A DNA stretch of 64,000 nt from positions 496,001 to 560,000 of the forward strand of contig NZ_RIAS01000001.1 of the NCBI RefSeq assembly GCF_003719335.1, written 5' to 3'. Below are positions 1 to 7,867 of this stretch, one piece after another. This DNA comes from Paenibacillus amylolyticus. Lineage in GTDB: Bacteria > Bacillota > Bacilli > Paenibacillales > Paenibacillaceae. Every line of letters starts with the position of its first letter. The stretch's first letter is position 1. The notes under the pieces are model-generated. The model ran no database searches, was not told the origin of the DNA, and saw only the letters and a list, made by a program, of their open reading frames with translations. The translations under genes and the position numbers were made by a program.

Positions 1-1061
1 TCACCAAAACTAATTCGCAATCCCCCAGAGGCACAGGCAACATCTCTTCCCATGGCAAGCAGCACCCGGCTTGGTTCAGCCGAACGGGAGGAGCATGCAG
101 ACTGGGTGGACACCGTGCATCCAAATTGCTCTAGGGTATGCAGTGCTACTTCTGCTTTCATAGCAGGATAGGAAAAATGCACAATATGTGGCGCTCCGTC
201 TTGTGTACTGTTGAGCTCGAGCTCTGGGATAGAAGCAATCGTCTTCATCACCCGGTCTCGGAGTAAGCGGATGCGACTCGAAAAATCAATTTGTCTTTCC
301 GTTGCGATCCGCATCGCCTTGGCCATGCCCACAATCAGAGCCGTATTCTCTGTTCCTGCCCTGAGCCCATGCTCCTGCGAACCACCAGATAGAAGAGGTG
401 TAAGCTCTACGCCACTTCTCACATAGAGGAGCCCGGCACCTTTCGGCCCACGGACTTTATGAGCCGACAAACTGTACAGATCAGCTTTCCATTTGGCTGG
501 TGCAACGTGCACTTTTCCGAACCCCTGAACACCGTCCACATGAAAAAGGACTCGCGGTGCGTTTTTTTTAAGCAGATTACCAATCTCTTCTACCGGGTGA
601 ATCGCACCCGTCTCATTGTTTACATGCATCAGACTAACAAGCACGGTATCCGAACGAACAGCTTTTACTACCTGCTCAGCAGTAACGACACCTGTTGAAT
701 CTACAGGGATAAAGGTTACGTCCCATCCCCATTGCTGTAACTGCAACACACTTTCATACACAGATGCGTGCTCCGTTGCTGTCGTTATAATATGTTTTCC
801 CCGTGAGCTATACCGAAGAGCAGCCCCCTTGATCGCAAGATTATTACTCTCCGTTGCTCCGGATGTAAATACGATTTCATCTGCTTTTACACCGATTGCA
901 GCAGCACAGCCTGTCCGCGCTCGGCGTAGTAATTGATCTGCACGTTCACCGTATCCATGAATCGACGACGCATTTCCGAACTGTGTTTCCATAATTTCCG
1001 TCATTGTGCGAACCACATCTGGATATGGAGGAGTCGTTGCCGCATAATCAAAATATTTCAA
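1..1061 (-). CDS. Cysteine desulfurase, NifS/IscS family (C-terminus outside window)
   Basis: PLP-dependent cysteine desulfurase that takes sulfur from cysteine onto an active-site cysteine for Fe-S clusters or thiolated tRNA. The reading frame starts at a TTG (1061) behind AAGGAAGG and opens with KYFDYAATTPPYPDVVRTM, the usual N-terminus of the family. The PLP lysine is K202 in SLSAHKVRGPKGAG. The catalytic cysteine is about C323 in STQSACSSR. About 353 of roughly 380 residues are visible and the frame is open at base 1. A GTG at 1073 is in frame but sits on the ribosome site, so TTG is preferred. It resembles B. subtilis NifZ, which works with ThiI in 4-thiouridine synthesis. Whether thiI follows cannot be seen here. 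Confidence 0.93.
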   Translation of the reverse strand, partial: MKYFDYAATTPPYPDVVRTMTEIMETQFGNASSIHGYGERADQLLRRARTGCAAAIGVKADEIVFTSGATESNNLAIKGAALRYSSRGKHIITTATEHASVYESVLQLQQWGWDVTFIPVDSTGVVTAEQVVKAVRSDTVLVSLMHVNNETGAIHPVEEIGNLLKKNAPRVLFHVDGVQGFGKVHVAPAKWKADLYSLSAHKVRGPKGAGLLYVRSGVELTPLLSGGSQEHGLRAGTENTALIVGMAKAMRIATERQIDFSSRIRLLRDRVMKTIASIPELELNSTQDGAPHIVHFSYPAMKAEVALHTLEQFGCTVSTQSACSSRSAEPSRVLLAMGRDVACASGGLRISFG

Positions 1062-1156
1062 AACGAGGCGCACCTTCCTTATTCGTTCGTTCATTCATTA
1101 ACCTATAGTGAGCATTGTACCACGATCTCCGTACAACACAAAAAAAGACCAACCGA

Positions 1157-1180
1157 AAGCAGGCAATGAAGGCCTGCCTT
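1157..1180 (-). terminator. Probable terminator of the lytic transglycosylase gene
   Basis: An inverted repeat AAGCAGGC/GCCTGC with a 7-base loop lies 47 bases after the transglycosylase stop. On the minus strand it is followed by a short U-run (TTTCGG) and a longer one further on. The tail is imperfect, so confidence is moderate. Confidence 0.5.
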
Positions 1181-1226
1181 TTAAGCTGGATCTCTATGTT
1201 TGGGGCATGCTCAGAAAATGTCCCTT

Positions 1227-1973
1227 TTAGATCATAAATTTAGAACGAGCTCGCTCCACTTTAGTAATATAGTTCTGTGTTTCCACAGGCAGCAGATGAA
1301 GCATGCTCATCAGTTCATTATCATTCGTAACTCCAAGTCTAGATACTCGCCCCGGGCCAGCATTATATGCAGCTAAAGCCATTTTCTCCTGTCCGCCAAA
1401 GCGCTGGAGTTGAAGGGATAAATATTGGGTCCCGGCATCAATATTTTGACCCGGATCAAAGGAGTCACTCACACCAAGTCCAGCTGCCGTACCATCCATT
1501 AATTGCATCAGACCCTTCGCACCTGCAGAAGAAACAACATTTGGATTAAAACCCGATTCTGTATCGATAACAGCTTTGATTAAAGATTCAGGTACACCGT
1601 ACTTCGCACTAGCCTGTGAGATTAGTGATTCGAAATCCGTAGGCACCGATTTGCTGGAATCAGCTTGTCCTGTATTGCTCAAAGCAAGCAATGAATCCGG
1701 ATTACCTGCCTGGGAAGAACCCGTTATATTCATATCGGGACTATAGGTACTGCCAAGTTGCAACCACAACAAACCGTCGTTGGATCGTTTAGAGGTCGAA
1801 GCCTGAATCACCGTATCGCTCAGACTACGAGTATCCGCATTTAACAATCCATCCATCATATTTGAAAAGTCAGTCGTCGAACCAGTCGGCACAGCAGATC
1901 CGTTCGTTTGATTATTGATATTAGACAATTGCAGCTCCAGTAATTGCCGCGAATTGCGTGGATCGATTTGCAT
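1227..1973 (-). CDS. Lytic transglycosylase (SLT domain), CwlQ/YjbJ-like
   Basis: Predicted soluble lytic transglycosylase that cleaves the MurNAc-GlcNAc bond of peptidoglycan. Residues about 112-240 form a GEWL-fold SLT domain. E139 in DTESGFNP is the catalytic acid. SSAGAKGLMQL and MALAAYNAGPGRV are the standard substrate-groove motifs. The first 110 residues are polar and low-complexity, without a signal peptide or membrane helix, as in B. subtilis CwlQ. The export route is therefore unclear. The ATG start is preceded by GGAGTGGAGA. The gene stands alone between two terminators. Confidence 0.9.
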   Translation of the reverse strand: MQIDPRNSRQLLELQLSNINNQTNGSAVPTGSTTDFSNMMDGLLNADTRSLSDTVIQASTSKRSNDGLLWLQLGSTYSPDMNITGSSQAGNPDSLLALSNTGQADSSKSVPTDFESLISQASAKYGVPESLIKAVIDTESGFNPNVVSSAGAKGLMQLMDGTAAGLGVSDSFDPGQNIDAGTQYLSLQLQRFGGQEKMALAAYNAGPGRVSRLGVTNDNELMSMLHLLPVETQNYITKVERARSKFMI

Positions 1974-2094
1974 GAGTTATCTCCACTCCCGTTTCATTCA
2001 AGCTAGATGACTTTATTCTACATGGTTTTACAGACAGGTTCCATCATTTTCATAAAAAATAGCTGATTAGGCGTTAAAAATATGCGCAAATGTG

Positions 2095-2141
2095 AAAAAA
2101 CCTTCTGATTCACTATAAGGAAGTGAATACAGAAGGCTTTT
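2095..2141 (-). terminator. Strong terminator after the DUF4190-like gene
   Basis: Stem CCTTCTG-ATTCACT (2101-2114) pairs with AGTGAAT-A-CAGAAGG (2122-2136). On the minus strand it is followed by six U residues (2095-2100), the classical Rho-independent form. CTTTT on the other side may let it act in both directions. Confidence 0.85.
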
Positions 2142-2199
2142 CTAATGTCCTGCGATCTGAGGATAACTTTCTCATCCCATGAACGGATGTCCGCTTTTT

Positions 2200-2619
2200 T
2201 TAACGTGCAAAAGGAATCATAAAAAAGTAACTGAGTGTAGCGACGATGCCCAATCCGATGGACCATGCGCCCGCTGTTTTACGGCCATTCACGAATGCAA
2301 AATAGCCAAGCACAGCCGCTGCGGGACCCAGTACAATAGACCACATAAACAATGATGCAATACCAAAAGCAAGACCCATATAACCTGCAACGCGGCCCGA
2401 AGACTCCATTACACGGTCAGCCTCATGTTTCTGCGGTACTGCATCTGAATGCACGCGGTCGCTCTCCCTGGTTCGCACGGTTGCTCGCGGCGTAATCTCC
2501 GCACCGTACTCCTCACGATATGCTTTTCTTGGATAATCCACACGCTGGCGCTGTTGTTGACCCTGCGATTCTGTGTTGTAACGATCCAGATGTTCGTCTT
2601 TGAAATCATCATTCTTCAC
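2200..2619 (-). CDS. Small membrane protein, DUF4190-like
   Basis: 139 residues of unknown function. Residues 1-75 are hydrophilic and charged (Gln/Arg/Glu-rich). Residues about 76-139 form two hydrophobic helices separated by GRKTAGAWSIGLG, a layout typical of DUF4190-type proteins. The start is a GTG with GGAGGTG eight bases upstream. It is probably inserted in the cytoplasmic membrane with the long polar tail inside, which is an inference from charge. It is followed by its own strong terminator at 2095-2141. Confidence 0.7.
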   Translation of the reverse strand: MKNDDFKDEHLDRYNTESQGQQQRQRVDYPRKAYREEYGAEITPRATVRTRESDRVHSDAVPQKHEADRVMESSGRVAGYMGLAFGIASLFMWSIVLGPAAAVLGYFAFVNGRKTAGAWSIGLGIVATLSYFFMIPFAR

Positions 2620-2654
2620 GTGAAAGCACCTCCGTTAATGGATGGGATGACTGC

Positions 2655-2873
2655 TTACTTAGGTCTGAATGTGTGACAGCATGTTGCTGAAGAGGTACGT
2701 GCATGATCATGATGATCGGAGTCAAATGTCTCTCCGGCAAATTCCTCATGCAGACGACGGGTAGCGTGCTGGTCAATGTCAATCATGATGGCATCGGCCT
2801 GGCAAAAGTTGTTTTCTCCCCAGAAATGACAGTTGGAAACGCTGCATTTGACAATTGGTTTGTCATGGCTCAT
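2655..2873 (-). CDS. DUF1540 domain protein
   Basis: A 72-residue protein beginning MSHDKPIVKCSVSNCHFW. Cysteines at about 10, 15 and 24, plus a C-terminal SATCCHTF pair, fit the cysteine pattern of DUF1540, a small probable metal-binding domain common in spore-formers. The middle is His/Asp-rich (DSDHHDHAR). Ribosome site GAGGTGA lies six bases before the ATG. The function is unknown. Zinc binding is inferred from the Cys/His spacing. Confidence 0.75.
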   Translation of the reverse strand: MSHDKPIVKCSVSNCHFWGENNFCQADAIMIDIDQHATRRLHEEFAGETFDSDHHDHARTSSATCCHTFRPK

Positions 2874-3015
2874 TTTTTATCACCTCGACATCTAATGTTC
2901 CCACGCACCAAATCCGATATTCTTCGCCAAAATGCCAGATGATAACATGTCTCAGGGTATACATTTATCTAGAGCCATTCAGGTCGAAACGAACGTTCCA
3001 TCTTTACATCCAAAC

Positions 3016-3039
3016 AAAAAAAACCGCCTCAAGGGCGGT
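3016..3039 (-). terminator. Terminator after ypuI-like gene
   Basis: Stem ACCGCC/GGCGGT (3023-3039) is followed on the minus strand by a run of seven U (3016-3022). It lies 18 bases after the stop of the DUF3907 gene. Confidence 0.85.
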
Positions 3040-3056
3040 CTATGTTTTACGAAATA

Positions 3057-3563
3057 TTAAGCGTGGTTACGTTGGCTTTGCATACGACGCTGGGTCAGAT
3101 AATCACTCTCGTAATAGGCCAAGTCGTCACGCAGTTCTTCATAAGTCTTGGAAATTTCCAAAATGACGTCGCGTACAGCACGAATGGGCTTATCACGGAA
3201 ACGGATAGCATCCTGACCTGTGTAAGCATATCTTCCGTCCTCAGAGTAGCACTCATTTTTCGGATAGAAAAAGCTGTTCACACTTTGGTGATACGTATTA
3301 TAAAGAGCCTTTTCGGCAAATTCGACATCAAAGTTGGCACGACGCAGCACAACGCCAAGTTTTTCGTAAGAAACTTCAGAAAAAACGAGCAAATGACGGA
3401 GATCTGAAAGGAAACCTTTGTAGAAGGCGGTTGATTCCTCCGTCTGGTTCTGATCCAGTTCAGGCAAAGCATTTTCATTCAAAAACTTTTCGATCCGATC
3501 GATCGCCGGTTTTAACTTTTCTCTGGTTGACTCACATGTTTTTTGTACATTGGCTGCTGACAT
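3057..3563 (-). CDS. ypuI: DUF3907 (YpuI) family protein
   Basis: 168 residues without signal peptide or membrane helix. It matches the Bacillus YpuI/DUF3907 family by overall pattern: N-terminal helices with FYKGFLSDLRHLLVFSEV, the FFYPKNECYSEDGRYAYTGQ segment in the middle, and a C-terminal helical region. No catalytic motif is visible and the family's function is not established. Ribosome site GGGGGAG precedes the ATG by eight bases. It is a single gene with its own terminator. Confidence 0.75.
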   Translation of the reverse strand: MSAANVQKTCESTREKLKPAIDRIEKFLNENALPELDQNQTEESTAFYKGFLSDLRHLLVFSEVSYEKLGVVLRRANFDVEFAEKALYNTYHQSVNSFFYPKNECYSEDGRYAYTGQDAIRFRDKPIRAVRDVILEISKTYEELRDDLAYYESDYLTQRRMQSQRNHA

Positions 3564-3863
3564 AAAGGTAGCTCCCCCTTAAATAAGTCCTTACATTTTT
3601 ACATCCAGGTAGGCCAAACCATGTTTGTTTCCTGACCTTTTGAATACTCAGATATAATCCTACCATAAAAAGTTGACGAGCGGTATCCCTTAATCGCGCT
3701 TTCCATTCCTGTCATGATACATGCTTCGGAATAAGCAATGACTCGAAACTCTTTTGTATAAAAATATGTGCTTCTCCTAACGATAACTACATCCGTGACA
3801 ACGACGATGCGTTCATGCACGCCGTATGATCATCGTCCAAAATGAACGAGGAGGTTCTGTCTT
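3564..3863. other. Intergenic region between divergent ypuI-like and subtilase genes
   Basis: This 300-base stretch must carry the promoters of two divergent genes. A GAGGAGG ribosome site (3849-3855) precedes the subtilase ATG. I see no convincing sigma-A promoter. TTGACG at 3674 lacks a matching -10 box, so an alternative sigma factor is possible. An open frame on the minus strand (3599-3820) has no ribosome site and is not called. Confidence 0.5.
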
Positions 3864-5738
3864 ATGTCCAGACCAAGGTGGATCAACTGGGCTCTTGCAG
3901 CAGGTGCAGGCGCATTAGCGCTGACCTTACTGCTTCCAACATCCAACCGTACCGTACCCAAGCCAAGCGCTATGCAGGAAAATCCTCAGAAGGAACATGC
4001 CAGTAAACAGCGTTTGAAAGTTCAGGATATCAAAGCCACTGATCTGCTGACACGTGTAGATGCCAAACAGCACCTCGGGATCATACTGAATAAAACGAAC
4101 ACGATGACAGATGCACAGGTGACCCGTTATATGAAAGATCTTCAAGATTCACACGGGCACATGCGGTCTATTCAATTGATGAATATCGATGACTCATCGA
4201 GTAAAAGATTTGATCGTGCGTTCAAAGAAGGAAGTAAACTGGAGCAGCAAAAATTATCTCATGCCATGAATTTGGCAAAAAAAGCGGTACACAAGCGTCA
4301 AAGCTTCGAGTCCTCTTCGTTTCCACTTGGAAAGGAAAAATACTTTGTCATGGGACAACCCTCCAAGGATGGCAAACGAGCTATCATCGCTCTGTTTAGT
4401 CAAAGCGTATTAAATGCCGTGGAAGAACATCAGCGCAAAAATTTACGGATGATTCCTTATCCACGTGAAGGAAAATTTAAAATCGAATCGGTTCATCCCG
4501 ACACGTTAAACGAAATCACGGTAAAAACCGGGCATGACAACGCCAATGCAAGCCATTTTTACGAAAATGAAATCGTCATTCGTTTCCGGCAAGATCCGGG
4601 TGAACGAGATATGCGCATGATTCGTTCTGACGTGAAGACGCAGTCTGCTCGCAAGTTAGGTTATACGTATGTTTTTCGGTCTGAAACAATGAGTTATGCA
4701 CAGCTGCGGGATTATTTCGGAAGTAAATGGAATCCCCTGTATATGGAGCCTCACTATATGTACTTAACCAATGAAACGGCTGCTGAACAACCGGATGTCC
4801 CCATCCCTAACGATGTACTGTTTTCCGATTATCAGTGGAATCTTCCTGCCATTGAGACAAATCGCGGGTGGAACATTACGAAGGGCAACAAAGATGTTAT
4901 CGTAGCCGTGGTAGATACAGGTGTTGATGTGAATCACCCGGATCTCAAAGGAAAATTGCTCGAAGGATACAATGTTGTGAATCCGGGCAACAAACCGCTC
5001 GATGATGTCGGTCACGGGACCCATGTTGCCGGAATTATCGGCGCGATTGTGAACAATAACGAAGGTGTAGCTGGCATGAGCTGGTACAATAAGGTGCTCC
5101 CCGTCAAAGTGCTGGATAACTCGGGATCAGGTACAACGTATGCCGTAGCTGAGGGAATCATTTGGGCAGCCGATCATGGCGCCAAAGTCATTAACATGAG
5201 TCTCGGTAACTATGCGGACGCTCAATTTCTCCATGATGCTATTAAATACGCTTTTGATCGGGATATCGTGCTTATCGCTGCAACCGGCAACGATAATACC
5301 GAGCGTCCAGGATACCCTGCTGCTTATCCCGAAGTTTTTGCTGTCTCTGCTACAGACCCGGATATGAATAAAGCCTCCTATTCCAACTATGGCGACTATG
5401 TGGATGTCATGGCTCCCGGATCAAGTATTGCTAGTACGTACCCGGACAATCAGTACGCCGCTCTGTCAGGTACATCCATGGCCAGTCCCCACGTTGCAGC
5501 ACTTGCAGGATTAATTCGCTCGTTGAACCCGGATTTGACCAATACGGAGGTCATGGATCTGATGCGACAAAGTGTAATTGATCTAGGAGAACCCGGCCAC
5601 GATAAGTACTACGGCTATGGGCAGATTGATGTATACAAAGCGCTGCAAGCCGCATCCGGAAGCAGTGCCCCGTTACAGTTCTGGCCTCAGCATGTCAGAC
5701 AGCAGATGGATAACACGATGAAAAAATATATCCGATAA
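3864..5738 (+). CDS. Secreted or membrane-anchored subtilisin-like serine protease (S8)
   Basis: A 624-residue subtilase. An N-terminal hydrophobic helix (about 9-25, NWALAAGAGALALTLLLP) is a signal peptide or anchor. About 310 residues follow before the catalytic domain. The triad is D351 (VVDTGVD), H384 (GHGTHVAG) and S538 (SGTSMASPH), with the oxyanion asparagine in AATGND. The long N-terminal region does not look like a short I9 propeptide, so it may be a larger pro- or sensor domain. The ATG follows GAGGAGG. The gene is monocistronic and ends at the hairpin 5830-5858. The substrate cannot be told from sequence. Confidence 0.92.
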   Translation: MSRPRWINWALAAGAGALALTLLLPTSNRTVPKPSAMQENPQKEHASKQRLKVQDIKATDLLTRVDAKQHLGIILNKTNTMTDAQVTRYMKDLQDSHGHMRSIQLMNIDDSSSKRFDRAFKEGSKLEQQKLSHAMNLAKKAVHKRQSFESSSFPLGKEKYFVMGQPSKDGKRAIIALFSQSVLNAVEEHQRKNLRMIPYPREGKFKIESVHPDTLNEITVKTGHDNANASHFYENEIVIRFRQDPGERDMRMIRSDVKTQSARKLGYTYVFRSETMSYAQLRDYFGSKWNPLYMEPHYMYLTNETAAEQPDVPIPNDVLFSDYQWNLPAIETNRGWNITKGNKDVIVAVVDTGVDVNHPDLKGKLLEGYNVVNPGNKPLDDVGHGTHVAGIIGAIVNNNEGVAGMSWYNKVLPVKVLDNSGSGTTYAVAEGIIWAADHGAKVINMSLGNYADAQFLHDAIKYAFDRDIVLIAATGNDNTERPGYPAAYPEVFAVSATDPDMNKASYSNYGDYVDVMAPGSSIASTYPDNQYAALSGTSMASPHVAALAGLIRSLNPDLTNTEVMDLMRQSVIDLGEPGHDKYYGYGQIDVYKALQAASGSSAPLQFWPQHVRQQMDNTMKKYIR

Positions 5739-5829
5739 TAACTTATGGCATAATCGTTAATTTCCAGGTTATTCGGATATCAGAGTGAACGTGCCACATT
5801 TTCCAAATAGAGTTATACAAGAAAATAAA

Positions 5830-5858
5830 AGCAGCTGCGCCCCGGGGCGTATGCTGCT
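5830..5858. terminator. Bidirectional terminator between subtilase and cotD-like genes
   Basis: Stem AGCAGC-TGCGCCCC pairs with GGGGCGTA-TGCTGCT. The plus strand is followed by CTTTGGTTT. The minus strand is followed by TTTTATTTTC, so the better U-tract serves the convergent CotD-like gene. Confidence 0.75.
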
Positions 5859-5897
5859 CTTTGGTTTGATTCTTTATTCCCGGGGCGCCAACTGCGA

Positions 5898-6149
5898 TTA
5901 GCGCTTGCGAGAAGTCGAGCGGGCTTTGCTTGATTTTTTCACGGATTTTTTCTTATGGCTGGATACATACATCGGACCTTCTTCTCTTATAACAACGGGG
6001 TACATATGATGAGGTATTGGAACACAGTGGTGTTGCTTCACAACTTCAATCGGGTGGATTACAGGCACAATCTGTGGAATGTAATAATCCTGAACAACCT
6101 GAATCGGGTCACATACAATCGGTGAAACCTGTGGACAACAATGGTTCAT
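5898..6149 (-). CDS. Spore coat protein, CotD-like
   Basis: An 83-residue protein, MNHCCPQVSPIVCDPIQVV onward, rich in Cys, His, Pro, Tyr and Val. It has the IVPVIHPIEVVKQHH segment that recalls the HIHP motif of CotD-type coat proteins. The C-terminus is strongly basic (HKKKSVKKSSKARSTSRKR). The start is taken at 6149, because AAAGGGAG lies ten bases upstream. An upstream in-frame TTG (6170) lies on top of that site. It sits 85 bases after the MocR stop on the same strand and is expected to be sporulation-controlled, though no clear sigma-K promoter was found. Identification rests on composition and short motifs. Confidence 0.65.
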   Translation of the reverse strand: MNHCCPQVSPIVCDPIQVVQDYYIPQIVPVIHPIEVVKQHHCVPIPHHMYPVVIREEGPMYVSSHKKKSVKKSSKARSTSRKR

Positions 6150-6234
6150 TTCAAACCAACTCCCTTTCAAGTGATACTATAACCTATTGCAGTGAACCCG
6201 ATGTGGTATGGATGGATGTCCATATCCTTAAAAA

Positions 6235-7755
6235 TTAAATGAGCGGTAGCCTGTCCGCCGTTGCCCCAGATTGTTGGGATGAGACCTTCTCAATGACAGT
6301 GCACAGAATTCGAAGCCCTTGCTTCAGCGCTTCGCTACTCGTCACAGTGAAACATATTCTTAAACTCGTCGTGTCACTTTCCGCAACATAACAAGCTGAA
6401 CCAGGCAGAAAAGACACGCCCGCAGCGAGAGACTGCCGATGCAGTTCATGCATATCCATATTCCCCTGCAATTCGAGCCATAAATTAAGCCCTCCCTCAG
6501 GAAGACGCCATTGCATCTCCTTCGTTGCACACTGCTCCAGCACCTCTGAGGCAGCACACAAGCGTGAGTAGAGTTCTTCTCGGAGCTGATAAACGTAAGT
6601 GTCATACTGTTCCTGAATATAAGCCTGAAGTGCTTTCTGTGTTAATAACGGACTCCCCAGATCGGCCGTAGACTTCGCGGCCACAAGCCGGGTTAGCACA
6701 CTCCCATCGGCTATAGCACAAGCTACACGGCAACCGGGGGAGAGTACTTTGCTGAAACTTTTAATATATACCACATGCCCTGCACGATCCATGGACTTAA
6801 TCGAAGCCGGTGGCGGCTCACGAAAGTATAAATCTGCAAACGGATCATCTTCCAGAATGAGGCAATGATAACTTTGTGCAATATTTAGCAATTGGGCCCG
6901 CCTTTGAGCACTCATCGTCACACCTGTCGGATTGTGATATGTAGGGATCGTATAGATTAACTTGGGTGGATATGTGTCACACAAGCGGGTAAGCAGATCA
7001 ATACGCATACCTTCATTGTCCACAGGAACGGTAATGATTTTGGCTCCTCGACTCGTGAACACATCTATAGCCCCTGTATACGTTGGTGCCTCCATATATA
7101 CGACATCTCCAGGACCGATAAATGTACGAGCTACCAGATCAATCCCCTGCTGTGCTCCGCTTGTAATTAACATTCTTTCGGGTGTGACTTGCATTCCGCG
7201 AGAAGCAAAATGTGTTGCAAAGGTCTGTCTTAGTTCCCAATCCCCCTGAAATGATCCATAGGCCGCCATGCGCTCTGCATGTTCTGAGGACAAGTGATAG
7301 GCGCTATTGATAATATCACGTGTAGGTAATAACTCAGGTTGAATCGCTGACATATGCAGTTCATAGCGGACTTGAGGGGATGCGTCAAAATGTCTCCATA
7401 GTTGTGCTCTGGGTAAATAATCAACCAGTGTCATCTGCCAGTTCAACGAAACGCCTGAGCCTCTGATGCTCATTTTGCTATGGGCAACTGCTTCTCTGGA
7501 CATTTGACCGGAAGGCTCTGTTCCCCTTACATAACAGCCCTTTCCCTGAGAGCAACGAACGAGTTGTATAGCCTCCAGTTCCGCATAGGCTTTAGTTACA
7601 GTTACCAAGCTAACGCCTAAATCAGCGGTAAGCTTACGAACAGATGGCAATCTCGTTCCCGGTTCAATCAAACCTGAGCGGATACGATCTGCAATGGTCA
7701 GAGCAATCTGCATATATAATTTGGTACTGCTTCCCCGTTTAAGCTCAATATGCAT
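6235..7755 (-). CDS. MocR-type transcriptional regulator (GntR HTH plus aminotransferase domain)
   Basis: 506 residues. Residues about 8-75 are a GntR winged helix (LPSVRKLTADLGVSLVTVTKAYAEL). Residues about 110-495 are a fold-type I aminotransferase-like domain with YNPTG-type motif PTYHNPTGVTMS, EDDPFADLYF and the PLP-lysine motif IKSFSKVLSPGCR. MocR proteins use PLP or an aminated ligand as effector and often control a divergent PLP-enzyme gene. Here the divergent neighbour is an aminotransferase only 112 bases away, and the shared intergenic region holds repeated ACTGTTAT boxes. The target assignment is an inference from this arrangement. Confidence 0.92.
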   Translation of the reverse strand: MHIELKRGSSTKLYMQIALTIADRIRSGLIEPGTRLPSVRKLTADLGVSLVTVTKAYAELEAIQLVRCSQGKGCYVRGTEPSGQMSREAVAHSKMSIRGSGVSLNWQMTLVDYLPRAQLWRHFDASPQVRYELHMSAIQPELLPTRDIINSAYHLSSEHAERMAAYGSFQGDWELRQTFATHFASRGMQVTPERMLITSGAQQGIDLVARTFIGPGDVVYMEAPTYTGAIDVFTSRGAKIITVPVDNEGMRIDLLTRLCDTYPPKLIYTIPTYHNPTGVTMSAQRRAQLLNIAQSYHCLILEDDPFADLYFREPPPASIKSMDRAGHVVYIKSFSKVLSPGCRVACAIADGSVLTRLVAAKSTADLGSPLLTQKALQAYIQEQYDTYVYQLREELYSRLCAASEVLEQCATKEMQWRLPEGGLNLWLELQGNMDMHELHRQSLAAGVSFLPGSACYVAESDTTSLRICFTVTSSEALKQGLRILCTVIEKVSSQQSGATADRLPLI

Positions 7756-7773
7756 GTCTACTCATCGCCCCTA

Positions 7774-7854
7774 ACTGTTATGATCGTTGTTTTACTGTTA
7801 TAGTGTGCTACGTCTAATATAGGTTATAGTATCAGTATAACAGTGAATAACAGG
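7774..7854. promoter_or_regulatory. Candidate MocR operator with four repeat boxes
   Basis: ACTGTTAT occurs at 7774-7781 and 7794-7801, exactly 20 bases apart. Its inverse occurs at 7837-7844 (ATAACAGT) and 7847-7854 (ATAACAGG). The second box overlaps the -35 of the aminotransferase promoter and the last abuts its ribosome site. Direct plus inverted boxes in a MocR/target intergenic region fit what is known of MocR operators. Confidence 0.6.
7792..7820 (+). promoter_or_regulatory. Candidate sigma-A promoter of the aminotransferase gene
   Basis: TTACTG (7792-7797), 17-base spacer, TAATAT (7815-7820). The start codon is at 7868. The -35 overlaps one of the ACTGTTAT boxes, which suggests direct control by the divergent regulator. 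Confidence 0.55.
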
Positions 7855-7867
7855 AGATGAGAATAAT

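Noticed and set aside
2018-2266. Open frame over the terminator at 2095-2141
   Set aside because: It spans a strong terminator and the 3' end of the DUF4190-like gene.
3599-3820. 73-codon open frame on the minus strand upstream of the ypuI-like gene
   Set aside because: No ribosome site, a GTG start and no recognisable motif. Its codon use is not clearly unlike a gene, so it is left as undecided rather than called.
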